From contig NDFF03000323.1 of NCBI GenBank assembly GCA_002150815.3, forward strand, positions 62,001-126,000: 64,000 nucleotides of DNA. The letters are read 5' to 3'. The stretch is from Grammothele lineata. Its lineage: Eukaryota; Basidiomycota; Agaricomycetes; Polyporales; Polyporaceae. The position numbers and the translations under genes are program-made. Position 1 is the stretch's first letter; each line of letters starts with the position of its first letter. Positions 54,489 through 64,000 of this stretch are shown one piece after another. Below the pieces are notes generated by a model. The model saw only the letters and a list, made by a program, of their open reading frames with translations. It was not told where the DNA came from and did not search any database.

Positions 54489-57039
54489 ATGCTCTTCAAC
54501 AAGATTCCTTCTTTCATTCGCAAAAACAAGGCTGGCCTGGCCGCCGGGAACACTCCCGCTGCTGCTGGCGTTGCCGGCTACAAGGACAACTTGGTGCGTG
54601 CCACGCCGTTTGACGTCTGTTAATTGCATAACCTCACTGACTCTTATACAGAACGTTGAGGCTGTCCAAGTCGTCGCCGACGCAAGCAAGCAAGTTCCCG
54701 CGGGAGCCGACGTGCACGTAAGGATGATGTTCAACGCGGACGGGGAGATGGTACGCCTGTCGGCCTCCATTACTCTGGACAATGCTTATCCCCCAAGCAG
54801 CTCGTCTGCCAGTTCCAGAACATCGGGGACTCGTCACCAAGGACGCAATTAGCGCCCCAATCGCCCCTCATTCCTTTCGGCAGTCCGCTTGCCCCGACCA
54901 AAAACCTCGACGTCGCCGACTTCAAGCTCGCTGCGGCCTCCCGGATCGCCCCTTCCCCAGCGCTCCCCGCCATCACCCCCGCCGACCTCCTGCCGTACGA
55001 GCTCATCGGCAACGGCGCTCAGGGCTCGGTGTCGCTCGTGCAGTACTTGCCCAACGGCCGTTTCTACGCGCTCAAGACCATCCCCAAGAGCACCGTGGGC
55101 GGGAACAACGCTCCAGATGTCTTCCAGGAGCAGGCGATCTTGAAGGAGTTGGATGGGAGCCGCTTCCACCCGCGGCTTCGCGGTAGCTTCGAGGACGACC
55201 GCAACTTTTACCTTATGACTGTGCGTATCCTTAGATGGACTTATGGTGACTGGCGCTGACTTCGTACCAGGATTATTGTGCCGGGAACGACCTTAGAACA
55301 AAATTAATGAGCAGCGGAGGTAGCTTCGAGCCCGCGCGGGTCAAGAACTATGCGGCGCAGCTGGTAAGTCGACTCGTCATCGCACTCCCCTTCTCCGAGG
55401 CTGACTGTATGCGCAGGTGCTCGCGGTCGAAGAGCTCCACAAGCGCCGCATCCTCCACCGCGACATCAAGCCGGCCAACATCCTCTTCACGCGCGAGGGC
55501 AACCTCATGCTCGCCGACTTCGGCCTCGCCCGCGCGTTCGGGCGCACCACCGAGCAGCACCCGTGGAAGCTCAACAAGGAGTGGTCGGGCAGCGTCTGCC
55601 GGCCCCAGGTCGGCTTCGACTCGGAGACGCCGCTGGACGTCGACCTCACGAAGAGGGGTTGTGGGACGCTGGGGTATATGTCCCCCGAGATGATCCGCGC
55701 GTGCCCGTACTCTACCCCGTCGGACGTCTGGGCCATCGGTGTGGTCGTGTTCGAGATGCAGCACGGAAAGGTGCGTCACCTTCGGTGGCCTCGATCGCGG
55801 CGTGCATGGCTCACTACTGGAGCAGCTGCCGTTTGGGATTTCGTACACCAAGGGCAACGCCCACGATATCTACGAGCTTATGATGAACCAGCCTATTGGT
55901 TTCGACGAGGACATCGACGCGTCCCTTCGCCAGCTGCTCACCAAGGTTCGTATCTGTTCTTACGCATACAATACTTGTCTAACGTGTCCACAGATGCTGG
56001 AAAGAGACCCCTCGCGTCGCGCTTCGCTTGCTGAAGTCAAGAGCCACCCGTGGTTTTCCACTGTGTACGTACACTTCTGGGCTGACTGCATGAACTCTGC
56101 TGACACCTTCACGCTCAGCGATTGGAAGCTGCTCGCTGCCCGCCGGCCCCCAGTGCCCCTTACGCCTAACGATGCCTTCTACCCGGTACGTCACCTTCTC
56201 CCGCTGGGTTCATCTTCAGGCGCTCATACAGCCATTAGAAAAAGGACGCCAAGACAGTCACTGATAGTTTCGGTACGCCCTACCCCACGGACGAGGCGCC
56301 CCACTGGTGGTACCAGTGGACGTCGCCCTCCCTTCGCCCTCGTATTGTTCAGGACAAGCCCAAGGGTGCTCTTCGCCGCCTGGCCACCCTCTTCCAGGCG
56401 CCGAAGAAGCCCGAGCCCCCCGTCGCCGCGCCGACCGCTCCGCGCTCACCGAGCCACGTCCCCGCTGCACTCGCTGCTGCATTCTTCCTTACCGCCCGCC
56501 CCCCAACGCTCCCCCAGGCTCCCCCCAGCCCGCCGATTAGCCACGACGACCACCTCAAGAAGGACTCCTCGACACTGTGCCCCTCCCCTTCGCCCTCCTC
56601 CGCCACCGCCGTCAACGGCGGCTCGCCCCTTCTCCTCCTCCCAGCTACGCCTTCCAGCACCTCCTCCCCCACCCTCGCCGTGCCTCAGCTCGCCGCACCT
56701 ATTCGCCCCAGTTCTTCCCTGGAGACCCCGTTCGCTATCTTGCATATGCAAGAAGGCCCCGACGGTCCCGCCGCACGTCGGCATTCGGCTGGCAGCTCCG
56801 CGTCTTCCGCGGAGTTCGCCTCGGTCTCGCTCTTCAGCGAGCCCCGGATGTCCACGGGCGGGCCCGTCGGTGGCGGGCCTCTAGGACGGGCGTGGCGCCG
56901 CGTGCCCCTCAAGTACGAGGCACCTCAAGGCGCGAGGGAAGTTCCGTCCTGGGTTCGGCGCGCATGGATGGCCGTTAGGGGCGTTCATGTCGTGCTCCCC
57001 CGGGACGGCGGGATGAGAAAGCTGGACTTGCTGGTGTGA
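54489..57039 (+). CDS. Fungal Ser/Thr protein kinase with extended activation loop, 711 aa
   Basis: Exons 54489-54593, 54652-54750, 54798-55220, 55271-55363, 55417-55770, 55823-55945, 55994-56064, 56119-56185, 56239-57039 (2136 nt, in frame). The kinase core has a Gly loop GNGAQGSV (~139), a Lys in FYALKTIPKS (~161), HRDIKPAN (Asp ~256), DFGLA (~274) and GTLGYMSPE. It has all catalytic residues, so it should be active. About 58 residues separate DFG from SPE, some 25-30 more than usual, rich in Lys/Asp/Glu. The domain closes with LERDPSRRASLAEVKSHPWF. The ~250-residue Pro/Ser-rich tail shows no domain. The N-terminal ~125 residues are unassigned. Closest overall to AGC-type kinases; substrate unknown. 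Confidence 0.88.
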
Positions 57040-57219
57040 GAGAGAGGGCCGATGCCCCCCCCGAGACGACGATGTGCGGGGCTAGGCTGGCGTTGTGGGT
57101 TCGTATGGTGGCAAGTGTTCGAGTCCTGTGGTTCGCTCGTGGCTCGCTCGTTCGGCGGAACGGGGTGCGCCCCGGGGACCGGGCTGCGGTGAGAAGATGT
57201 GCGGTGGTTAGTGGTACGC

Positions 57220-57710
57220 ATTATGGTGACGTCTCCCGCGGAGCGTCTGGCACGACGACGCGCCTCAACGCGGCAAGCGGCACATCCTATGGCGACACGT
57301 CCATCGATAGCGAACGGCTTTTCTTAGGCGACACCTCTACTGGCGGCACCTCCTGTGGCAACCCGTCCGACGGTCACGGGCTGTACGTCCGAAAAAGCAG
57401 TGGCAAGTCCTATCTGGATGAACGGCACGTTCTAGCAAAACTGGCACTTTCAACCCACCGGCATGTTCTTTGGCGGCACACAGCACTTCTAGATTCGATC
57501 CGATATAATGTGGAAAACCCGACGGTGGCGATCGGCAAGCGACTGGCGCAGACTCCTTCATGTCCTACGGCAACACGTCGACCATCGGCAGCGACATCTC
57601 TAGATCTCGCGGCGACTCAGCCCGCGGCAGCACGATCTCCAGCCGCGGGTGACACGTCCTACTGCGACAGCTCCAACGGCGGCCAAGGCACGTCCTAGCA
57701 AGCCTGGCAG
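57220..57710 (+). repeat. Degenerate minisatellite (GGCGACACGTCCTAT-type unit)
   Basis: Variants of a 12-15 nt unit recur: GGCACATCCTATGGCGACAC, GGCGACACCTCTACTGGC, GGCGGCACCTCCTGTGGC, GGTGACACGTCCTACTGC, GGCACGTCCTAGC. In the plus frame several copies would read GTSYGDTS. Spacing is irregular, so I treat it as decayed repeat rather than coding sequence. Confidence 0.5.
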
Positions 57711-58191
57711 CCCATCAAGCTGCATCTCCTCAGTCTCCAGCCAAAACGGACGCTTCCTACGATCTCAGGTGGCAACTCCTACGACGCTCGGCAACTTGCG
57801 GCCGACGCTGAGTCTCTACGTCCTCTGGGATCCCGGCCATGGCAAACAAGCGCTCCGTGCTCCTCCGCTCAACAAAAAAAATCTTCGCCTTCTTTCAGAC
57901 CTTTTGTGGCTTCGACTCTTCGCTCCGGCTTGGCCTCGGACCTTTCATCTTCTCTGTCTCTGGTGGTCTCGGCCTCGATTCCGGGATCGAACTCGGACTG
58001 TACTTGTATCCGGACTTGTATTTGTATCCCCACCGCTACTTCCCGGCGTACGTCTCTCTTCCCCGGGTCTCGATCTTCATATACTCTCCATTTAATGGGC
58101 TTCTAGTCGTCTACCACCTTTAATGGGTTATTTAGTCACGCGTTCCGCTTCATTTTATTATACTATAGTCTTTCTGTTTTGGTTCAGCCCC

Positions 58192-58258
58192 TCCCCCCTC
58201 GTTAATACCTCTCGGGTCATAGGATCTACCTATGGTCTCGCGATCCCCTTGTATATTG
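58192..58258 (+). repeat. Hairpin-bearing direct repeat, copy 1
   Basis: Shares TAATACCTCTCG...GTCTCGCGATCCCC with copy 2 (58312-58382) at roughly 80% identity. Contains the hairpin CATAGG-ATCTA-CCTATG (58218-58234). Confidence 0.7.
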
Positions 58259-58311
58259 CTCTACGTACGTTCCGGTTTACTCTTCGTGCTTTAGTTCTTG
58301 CTTTTGTATAC

Positions 58312-58382
58312 CCACTCCCCCTCGCTAATACCTCTCGAGCCGTAGGGTCTACCTACGGTCTCGCGATCCCCCTACATATACC
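58312..58382 (+). repeat. Hairpin-bearing direct repeat, copy 2
   Basis: Contains the hairpin CCGTAGG-GTCTA-CCTACGG (58340-58358). Its differences from copy 1 are compensatory in the stem. Confidence 0.7.
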
Positions 58383-58436
58383 CCATACGTACTTTACTAT
58401 ACATAGGTTCCTATACTGTACCATAATTGGATTGCT

Positions 58437-59267
58437 TCAGGCTCGTAACACAACGTTCGAATCCATCGCGCGTCGAAGATGCCCGACACAAAGCCTGTAT
58501 ACAGTAGCAGAGGGGACGAACGTCGCCGCAAGTTGAATATCCGGAGGCGAGGAAGGCTCGGCGAACAGGCGCGGGAGGATCACCGCTGCCTCTTCTGAGA
58601 TTCCGTTCTCGTCTAGATTTAGCCAGGCAGTGCGCACGATCGGGCCAGAGGCTCGGGGAGTCGTGTGATGATGGGAGGCGGGGTTGGGGAGGATGGCCCA
58701 GCGGGGGAGAAGGGGTCGCCAGTATTCGAATTTGAAGGTGTCGACGCGGTCAAAGAGCGTGAGGAGGACCAGGGTGTCGGCAAAGGCGTACTCCTCTCCT
58801 CGGCTGCTCCTGCAGTCGAGGAGGAAGAGCTTCTCAAGAGTGAAAGGTGAAGCGCGACCGGGTTGGGACACGTTGATGGTTGGAAGCGACTTCGGACCGC
58901 CGAGAGAGATGTCGTCGAGCTGGAGGTGAGAAATGAATGGAGCGAGGGTCAGAATCGTGGATAGCAGATGTAGCTCCAAGGTAGCGATTGGCAAGTTCCA
59001 GTTTCCCCCACGGAAAGTGTAGGCACCGCGTTCCCCAAACCCGAGGTGGAGAAAGCGGATGTATGAAGCTGGGGCAGGATGTGCAGCAAGGAAGTCGACA
59101 AGCTCTGTGAATGCGTTCTCCGGGCGCGACCGAACTCGGATGTAGCGGAAGAGATGGGTATGGGCTGGGCGGCGCCAGGAAGAACTGACCAGAGCACAAG
59201 AGGCAAGGGTGTGCTTGTCATTGTAGCAGTGCCCCGCGATAAGGTAGACAATGTCTTCAGACAACAT
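58437..59267 (-). CDS. F-box-like protein, apparently truncated at the C-terminus, 276 aa
   Basis: Single exon from ATG 59267. N-terminal F-box-like region (LSEDIVYLIAGHCYNDKHTL...LVSSSWRRPAHTHLFRYIRV). The Leu-rich body follows (LHLLSTILTLAPFISHLQLDD). It is ~170 residues shorter than the two F-box proteins at 44.7-47.7 kb, and its stop lies about 55 bp from the hairpin repeats, consistent with loss of the 3' part when repetitive DNA arrived. Expression is still possible. Confidence 0.7.
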   Translation of the reverse strand: MLSEDIVYLIAGHCYNDKHTLASCALVSSSWRRPAHTHLFRYIRVRSRPENAFTELVDFLAAHPAPASYIRFLHLGFGERGAYTFRGGNWNLPIATLELHLLSTILTLAPFISHLQLDDISLGGPKSLPTINVSQPGRASPFTLEKLFLLDCRSSRGEEYAFADTLVLLTLFDRVDTFKFEYWRPLLPRWAILPNPASHHHTTPRASGPIVRTAWLNLDENGISEEAAVILPRLFAEPSSPPDIQLAATFVPSATVYRLCVGHLRRAMDSNVVLRA

Positions 59268-59733
59268 GATATCAGCGGTGGACCTAGTATGAGCCCGGAG
59301 TTAAGTATCGAAGAACAAGCCAGCTTCTCGTGAGAAACGAGTGGGGTCCTCAGAACTTCGTCAGCTAGCGCACAGAGGTAGCTAATCTTCGTGGCGACCC
59401 GTTCTCGTGTGGTGCCCGGCTTTTCTTGCTGTGAGCTTCTGGGGCTACAAGATAAAAGCGGTACTATTGCCGACAAGGAGATGCAAATATTGAAGGAGAG
59501 AATAGGTTGCTTGAGTCACCGATCCACCGATCAATATCCTGGTTGATAGTAACCGTGGGAAGAGTGACCGGATATGTTTGGCATTCTTTGGTGTGTGGCT
59601 GCGGGACTCTGGTCTCTCTTTGACATACAACCTCCCTCCTTCGTCTGTTCCGAACTCGGCCTTCTGCTCTTCTCTCAAGCATTATATCTCGATCGATTTA
59701 TTAGTCTCCTCTCGCCTCGTACCGAGCATACGC
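59268..59733. promoter_or_regulatory. Divergent intergenic region of two F-box-like genes
   Basis: 466 bp separating ATG 59267 (minus) and ATG 59734 (plus). An ATTATATC box lies ~50 nt before the plus-strand ATG (near 59681). Confidence 0.45.
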
Positions 59734-60795
59734 ATGACAAACTCAAACGATGCGCCGTCTCTCCCCATTGAGACTATCGAATATATCGTCCAGCTTGCGT
59801 GGATCTCCACCACCTCCCCGGACCAGCGCAAGTCCCTCTTCAACGCTCTCTCCAATGCTCACCCTCACCTGCTCAAGATTATCATCAATACTGCGACCAA
59901 GTTCGCCATCTTCGACATCTCAGACCCCCATGACCACGACTTTCCCACATACTACAATGTTATCGTGCCCGCTGCTGCTGCCCTCTACGGACTTCCTCGC
60001 GAATCGGACGAGCTCCGACGCCTCCTCTTCAAGCAATCCCATATCCATTTCCAGGGATACGCGTTCTTGGAGCCGGAAGAGCTGTACCCGGGCCCGTACA
60101 TGCGGGCCCGGGGCATCGAACCTTTCCTCAACGTGCTTGTCTCTAGCATCGGAGACTGCACCTACCTCACCGTCGCGCCCGATCCTCGAACACCGAGGCT
60201 GTACGTGTTTGAGCTCGGGCCTCTCGTCCAGTTCGTCCTCTCCCGTCTCCCATCCCTCCAGAGCCTCTACCTCGGGTATCAATGGAAAACCTCCAACCTG
60301 TCATTGCAGAGCTCGCTGCCTTCTGTGCGTTTCCTGCGTTTCCGCCACTTCCCTCCATGTGAGTGTGCGGAGGGTCCCTCACAAGAGAACACAGGTTCGC
60401 AGGGGGAAACGCGCCACTCGTGTGTGCCGGCGATGCTCCCCACGCTGTTCCCCGCGCTCGCGCACCTCCATCTCGATAGCCCAGTCCCGCTTGCCCGCGT
60501 CCACGTAGCGCAAACGCTCGATCTTGATACTCTCACCCTCGAAGCCCCGCCTGGTCACCCATCGGACGTTAGAAGCGGTCTGCCAAGCAGTTCCGTCGTG
60601 CAATATACGATTCCTGAAGCGCTGTCGGCCGGGTTCATGCGCTGGCCCCGTCAGGAAGAGGATACCGTGCCTCGGAAGATCGTCGTGCACACCACGATGG
60701 AGGATCCGGAGGGCTGGGAGGATGTTCGCGCAGCGTGCGACGAGTACGGGATCACAGTAGTCAAGATCGTGAGCTACTTGCTACCATCTTCCTAA
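59734..60795 (+). CDS. F-box-like/Leu-rich protein, 353 aa
   Basis: Open frame to TAA 60795. ATG 59734 starts MTNSNDAPSLPIETIEYIVQ, the usual LPxExxxxI opening of mushroom F-box-like proteins; the frame is open further upstream to 59578, but that part is not F-box-like. Leu-rich segments (QFVLSRLPSLQSLYLGYQWK, MLPTLFPALAHLHLDS) follow. The first helix is recognisable but the Skp1-contact region is weak, so SCF membership is tentative. Divergently placed to the truncated F-box gene. Confidence 0.7.
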   Translation: MTNSNDAPSLPIETIEYIVQLAWISTTSPDQRKSLFNALSNAHPHLLKIIINTATKFAIFDISDPHDHDFPTYYNVIVPAAAALYGLPRESDELRRLLFKQSHIHFQGYAFLEPEELYPGPYMRARGIEPFLNVLVSSIGDCTYLTVAPDPRTPRLYVFELGPLVQFVLSRLPSLQSLYLGYQWKTSNLSLQSSLPSVRFLRFRHFPPCECAEGPSQENTGSQGETRHSCVPAMLPTLFPALAHLHLDSPVPLARVHVAQTLDLDTLTLEAPPGHPSDVRSGLPSSSVVQYTIPEALSAGFMRWPRQEEDTVPRKIVVHTTMEDPEGWEDVRAACDEYGITVVKIVSYLLPSS

Positions 60796-63700
60796 TTCGA
60801 CTAGTTCAGAGACACTCCGCCATTGCCCGCCACGTTTTCCGACGCCCCGCCCTCCCCCTCATCATCCGTTGTCGCGCCGTTCACGATAACCCCAAGTGCT
60901 CTTGCGGCTCCTCAACCGAAGGCTCGTATTACGACATTCGTGAAACGACTGGCAGAACGGCGGTCGTGGAGGTGAACAAGAAACCCCACCTACCATACTA
61001 CTGCTCCTCGTACAAGGAAGTGCGCCCCTCGAAGCGGTGCCATGGATCGCGAACGCGAAACTCGACAACGTTGGAAGTCGAAGGCTTGATCACGGGACTC
61101 GTCGGGCAAACAGGACGGTCAAGAGGCGGTTCCATAGTCTTCGTCCTCTTACTCTCTCGATCTGTCCCACGTGCCCTTCATAGCCTAACGACCTTCGACT
61201 GGCCAGTCCGCCATGCCTGAACGCTGATCTTCCTTGTCGCAAAATGGTATCCAAGGCCTTCGTCTCGTATAGTCTCCAGCCCATTCCCAGCGTGCTCGAG
61301 CCGGCGCCGCAAGTGCGTAGTCTTCCGTCGAACCTTACCGTTTCGCGCCAGGTCCCAGGCTACACTTAGCCGACGTGAGTCGCCTGTCTGTTCTGTGTTC
61401 TGCGCCTACGAGGGTTTACAACCGTTCTCCCGCCGCACGTCCAGGGTGCCCGTGGGGTACCGCGGTCAAATTCGTCCTCCTTTTACATCCGTGCGGGAAG
61501 CCTATGCAGCCTATTGCTTTTTATTTGAACAGTAGCTATACTTTCATACGATAGCAAATCATAATAATCGCTGGTTATTCGCCACCTTCATTCGCGGCGA
61601 ATCAGTGACGCGTCGATATGTACTTCGCAAAAGCCGTCATTGGACGAACAAGCGCACTCCCGTTCACAGACCGTCCTCAAATTCGCACTTGGCACGCGAA
61701 CGGTTCTACCTGTCTCACCGTGCGAGCACTCACGTCCTCAATGTCCGATGAATACCCGGATCCGACTCGTTGAACGCGGCAGCCGAGTTGCCAGTGACTC
61801 AGGTGAGCGAATGGCGATTATTATCAGTACCCCCGAGCACGCTGTGGATTGCTGATTTCCAACATATGCGCCACCGATTTGACAGATGATCGTGGACGGT
61901 GGTTCTTTCGTTCCTGAGTGAGTTATATTCGGACTGCCGTGATATCCTATCAGACGGCAAACCTGACACTATGACGTCTCTTGCATTCTGTGAGGTTCTA
62001 TCTCTGCAGGTGAACGTGGAGGAAAGCATGGCGTCGTCTCCTTTCCGCAGTCTTTGAAGACGAATCGATGACCAGCGAGGGGATGAGACCGATGAGTACC
62101 ACGTGAAATGCCCCACATCGCTCTCTACTGCGTGTTGGAGGATAAATCAAGCAAGCTGCCGGTGAGCGAGCCTTTGACTCGTGGCTTTTGACGATTGAAT
62201 GCGCCTCGGAAAGCTGTGCCGCTTTATACTCATATGTATAACGAATGCGGAAGCCAAGAATCCCCAAGTAGACTCAAGCTCAAGCTTGCATACGACCTTG
62301 TATGGACGCGAGGCCACTTAAAGCGCAGCACCCATTATTCATCGTTTGTGCTCCCTCCGCTAGTCGCAATGACGAGTACATCGGATAACAGTACGTCTCG
62401 GCTCATATATATTTGATCAGCACGCCCAGAGTGAGTGGTGCTATATCACCGGCCCGCTCCTATGGAAGCTGAGGTTAGTGCAATCGTGGGACACTACAGC
62501 CGTACCCCGCATTCCAACACCTTCGACTCCGTTCTTCTGTTCCCATAACGCTACCTAGCGCTCGGGGGTGCACGCCGAATAGAGAGGTCTGAGCTCCCAG
62601 AATTACGATACTATCCGAGAGATAGGGGCCCGCAGCGGTGCCACCGACGCGGCTGAGAGTCAGCTGAGCCTCGCGAGACCCAGTGGTGCCGCTCGCGTTG
62701 ACAGTATCCCCAGAATCAAGTCCTTTTTGAGGCGTTGGGTATGCGACGTGACCAACGGAGGTATCAGGGACGTGGCCGCTGGAGGCGACTCGGAAATGGA
62801 TAGGAATATACTGGAGGACCACGGGTACATTTGTGTGCTGAGAAGGGGTCGCGTAGCGATGATGTACGTACATTTTTCGTTCTAGGCATCCGTTTCGCGC
62901 GTGAATTGGGTCTGTTGACTGAATGGTTTGTGTGGGGCGGATGCGGGGTAGTGTGGGGAAGGCGACGGATGCAGGGTCATGTTCCTGAGGTGAAACGTTG
63001 AACGAGCTCTTCGGGTTAGTATAAAACGGTGTCTCGCCGGGACGCCTGCAGCAACGTGCGGGGCGCCAAGCGCAGCAGTCACGTAATGGCGATGCAACCA
63101 CTCAAGCACTTTCAGTGGAAGTCGCCCAGTCGTTACGAGCACTCAATGCATAAGTAGAGGACGAGTCGAAGGTTGCGATCGTTGCGACGCCACCCCCAGG
63201 AGAAGAGGCGCTAATCTGAGATCGGTGATGACTGCCATATCGGGACCGGCACCGTACCCGATGAAATGGATTTGCTAAGATTGGCCCAGCGCAGAATCGA
63301 CCTGTCTCGTCACGCGTGATGCCGCTGTGACCACCCAGTCCCGTGCCCGATAAGTTGGGCGCCGAGGCTGTGCCCGCAAAACTAAGAGTTATTGGTCTCG
63401 TTGAGCGGCTTGCACGAACGACGCTAAAGTCAAGCCATTGGTGAGTGCGCGGATTGTCTGACGGTCCACGCAACAAAACTGGCATGATGTAGGTTTAAGA
63501 TGAAAGCGATGAGTGGAATCGTGCCGCATTTATCGCCCGCCGCGGCCAAGCCGCGGCGGCCACGCGCAGGGCGACTATATGCACGGGTTCAAAGCTTCAA
63601 CGAGATCCCGCCGCGTACGGGAGCCGTGTCACTCCCCTTATAATCCGTGAGTACTGGTAGAATGATACCTTGAATTCGCAACATCACTAGAGGAAGCTCA

Positions 63701-64000
63701 ACATGTCGTGGGTCCATGAATATACGCCTCCTCTTCACCGTGTCGCGATCACAATCGTGGCTTAGGAGCACTGGATGGCATTGAACGAGCCTTCGGATAT
63801 CGACACGCATCAGTCGCCCCGGTGCACATTCTGCGTTCATGTCGACTCGTGAAGACGACAGTACTGACGCGCGGGTAGCGACAGTACGCACGAAACACCT
63901 ATATTACGATAACCTGGCAAACTTGAAGCTGGAGCTCTTGCCGGTCGCCGCCATTGTCGTCTCTCGAGAGCTGCGGACGCGTTGCGCTTCTCTCAGCTTG
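60796..64000. other. Intergenic or unresolved, no gene recognised
   Basis: 3.2 kb. The longest frames (62475-63101 and 63102-63485, both minus) adjoin but are in different frames, and neither has a recognisable motif or splice signals that join them sensibly. They might be exons of an unknown gene or decayed sequence. Confidence 0.5.

Noticed and set aside
62475..63485. Two adjacent minus-strand frames (208 and 127 codons)
   Set aside because: Not joinable by convincing splice sites, and no recognisable family; kept only as an unresolved region.

Overview
This window is nuclear DNA of a filamentous basidiomycete (Agaricomycete). I infer this from many 45-66 nt GT-AG introns with CTNA(C) branch sites, GC-rich coding exons, a chromodomain Ty3/gypsy retrotransposon, F-box genes in numbers, a microsomal P450 of mushroom type, and lineage-typical short-tailed membrane proteins. 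Nothing bacterial or organellar was seen. Exon models were built by hand; wherever I give a protein length, the exon lengths add up to an exact multiple of three.

Left part (1-34 kb): the 3' end of an unidentified gene; a fully resolved 12-exon cytochrome P450 (2707-5319); a single-pass membrane protein with a PPPY tail (7831-9028); and four paralogous type I membrane proteins, all on the minus strand (here A 11034-13358, B 14355-15962, C 25211-26859, D 31288-33396). They share signal peptide, extracellular domain, one TM segment and a cytoplasmic tail with a QHDD(A/G)G motif followed by ELPPAYT. B and C are a segmental duplication that includes promoter and downstream DNA. A complete, young gypsy chromovirus (16295-23785, TSD GATTT) sits between B and C, and a 1.74-kb terminal-inverted-repeat DNA element (27142-28878) sits at the upstream edge of the C duplicate.

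Middle (36-52 kb), mostly housekeeping: a divergent homeodomain protein; an FMO-type flavin monooxygenase; coactosin; the ER SNARE Sec20 (C-terminal HDEL) sharing a 214-bp divergent promoter with an Rrg9/neugrin-like mitochondrial protein; two F-box paralogues; and a CSC1/OSCA-type mechanosensitive channel whose start codon is split by an intron.

Right part (54-64 kb): a fungal protein kinase with a long activation loop; a degenerate minisatellite; two copies of a repeat holding a covarying hairpin; a truncated F-box gene abutting that repeat; one more F-box-like gene; and 3.2 kb without an assignable gene.

The most unusual signals are the 8-nt P450 microexon, the retrotransposon's extra 5' ORF, TAATG gag/pol junction and self-priming site, the PPxY-tailed membrane-protein cluster, paired stop-free 3n introns in the F-box genes, and the covarying hairpins.
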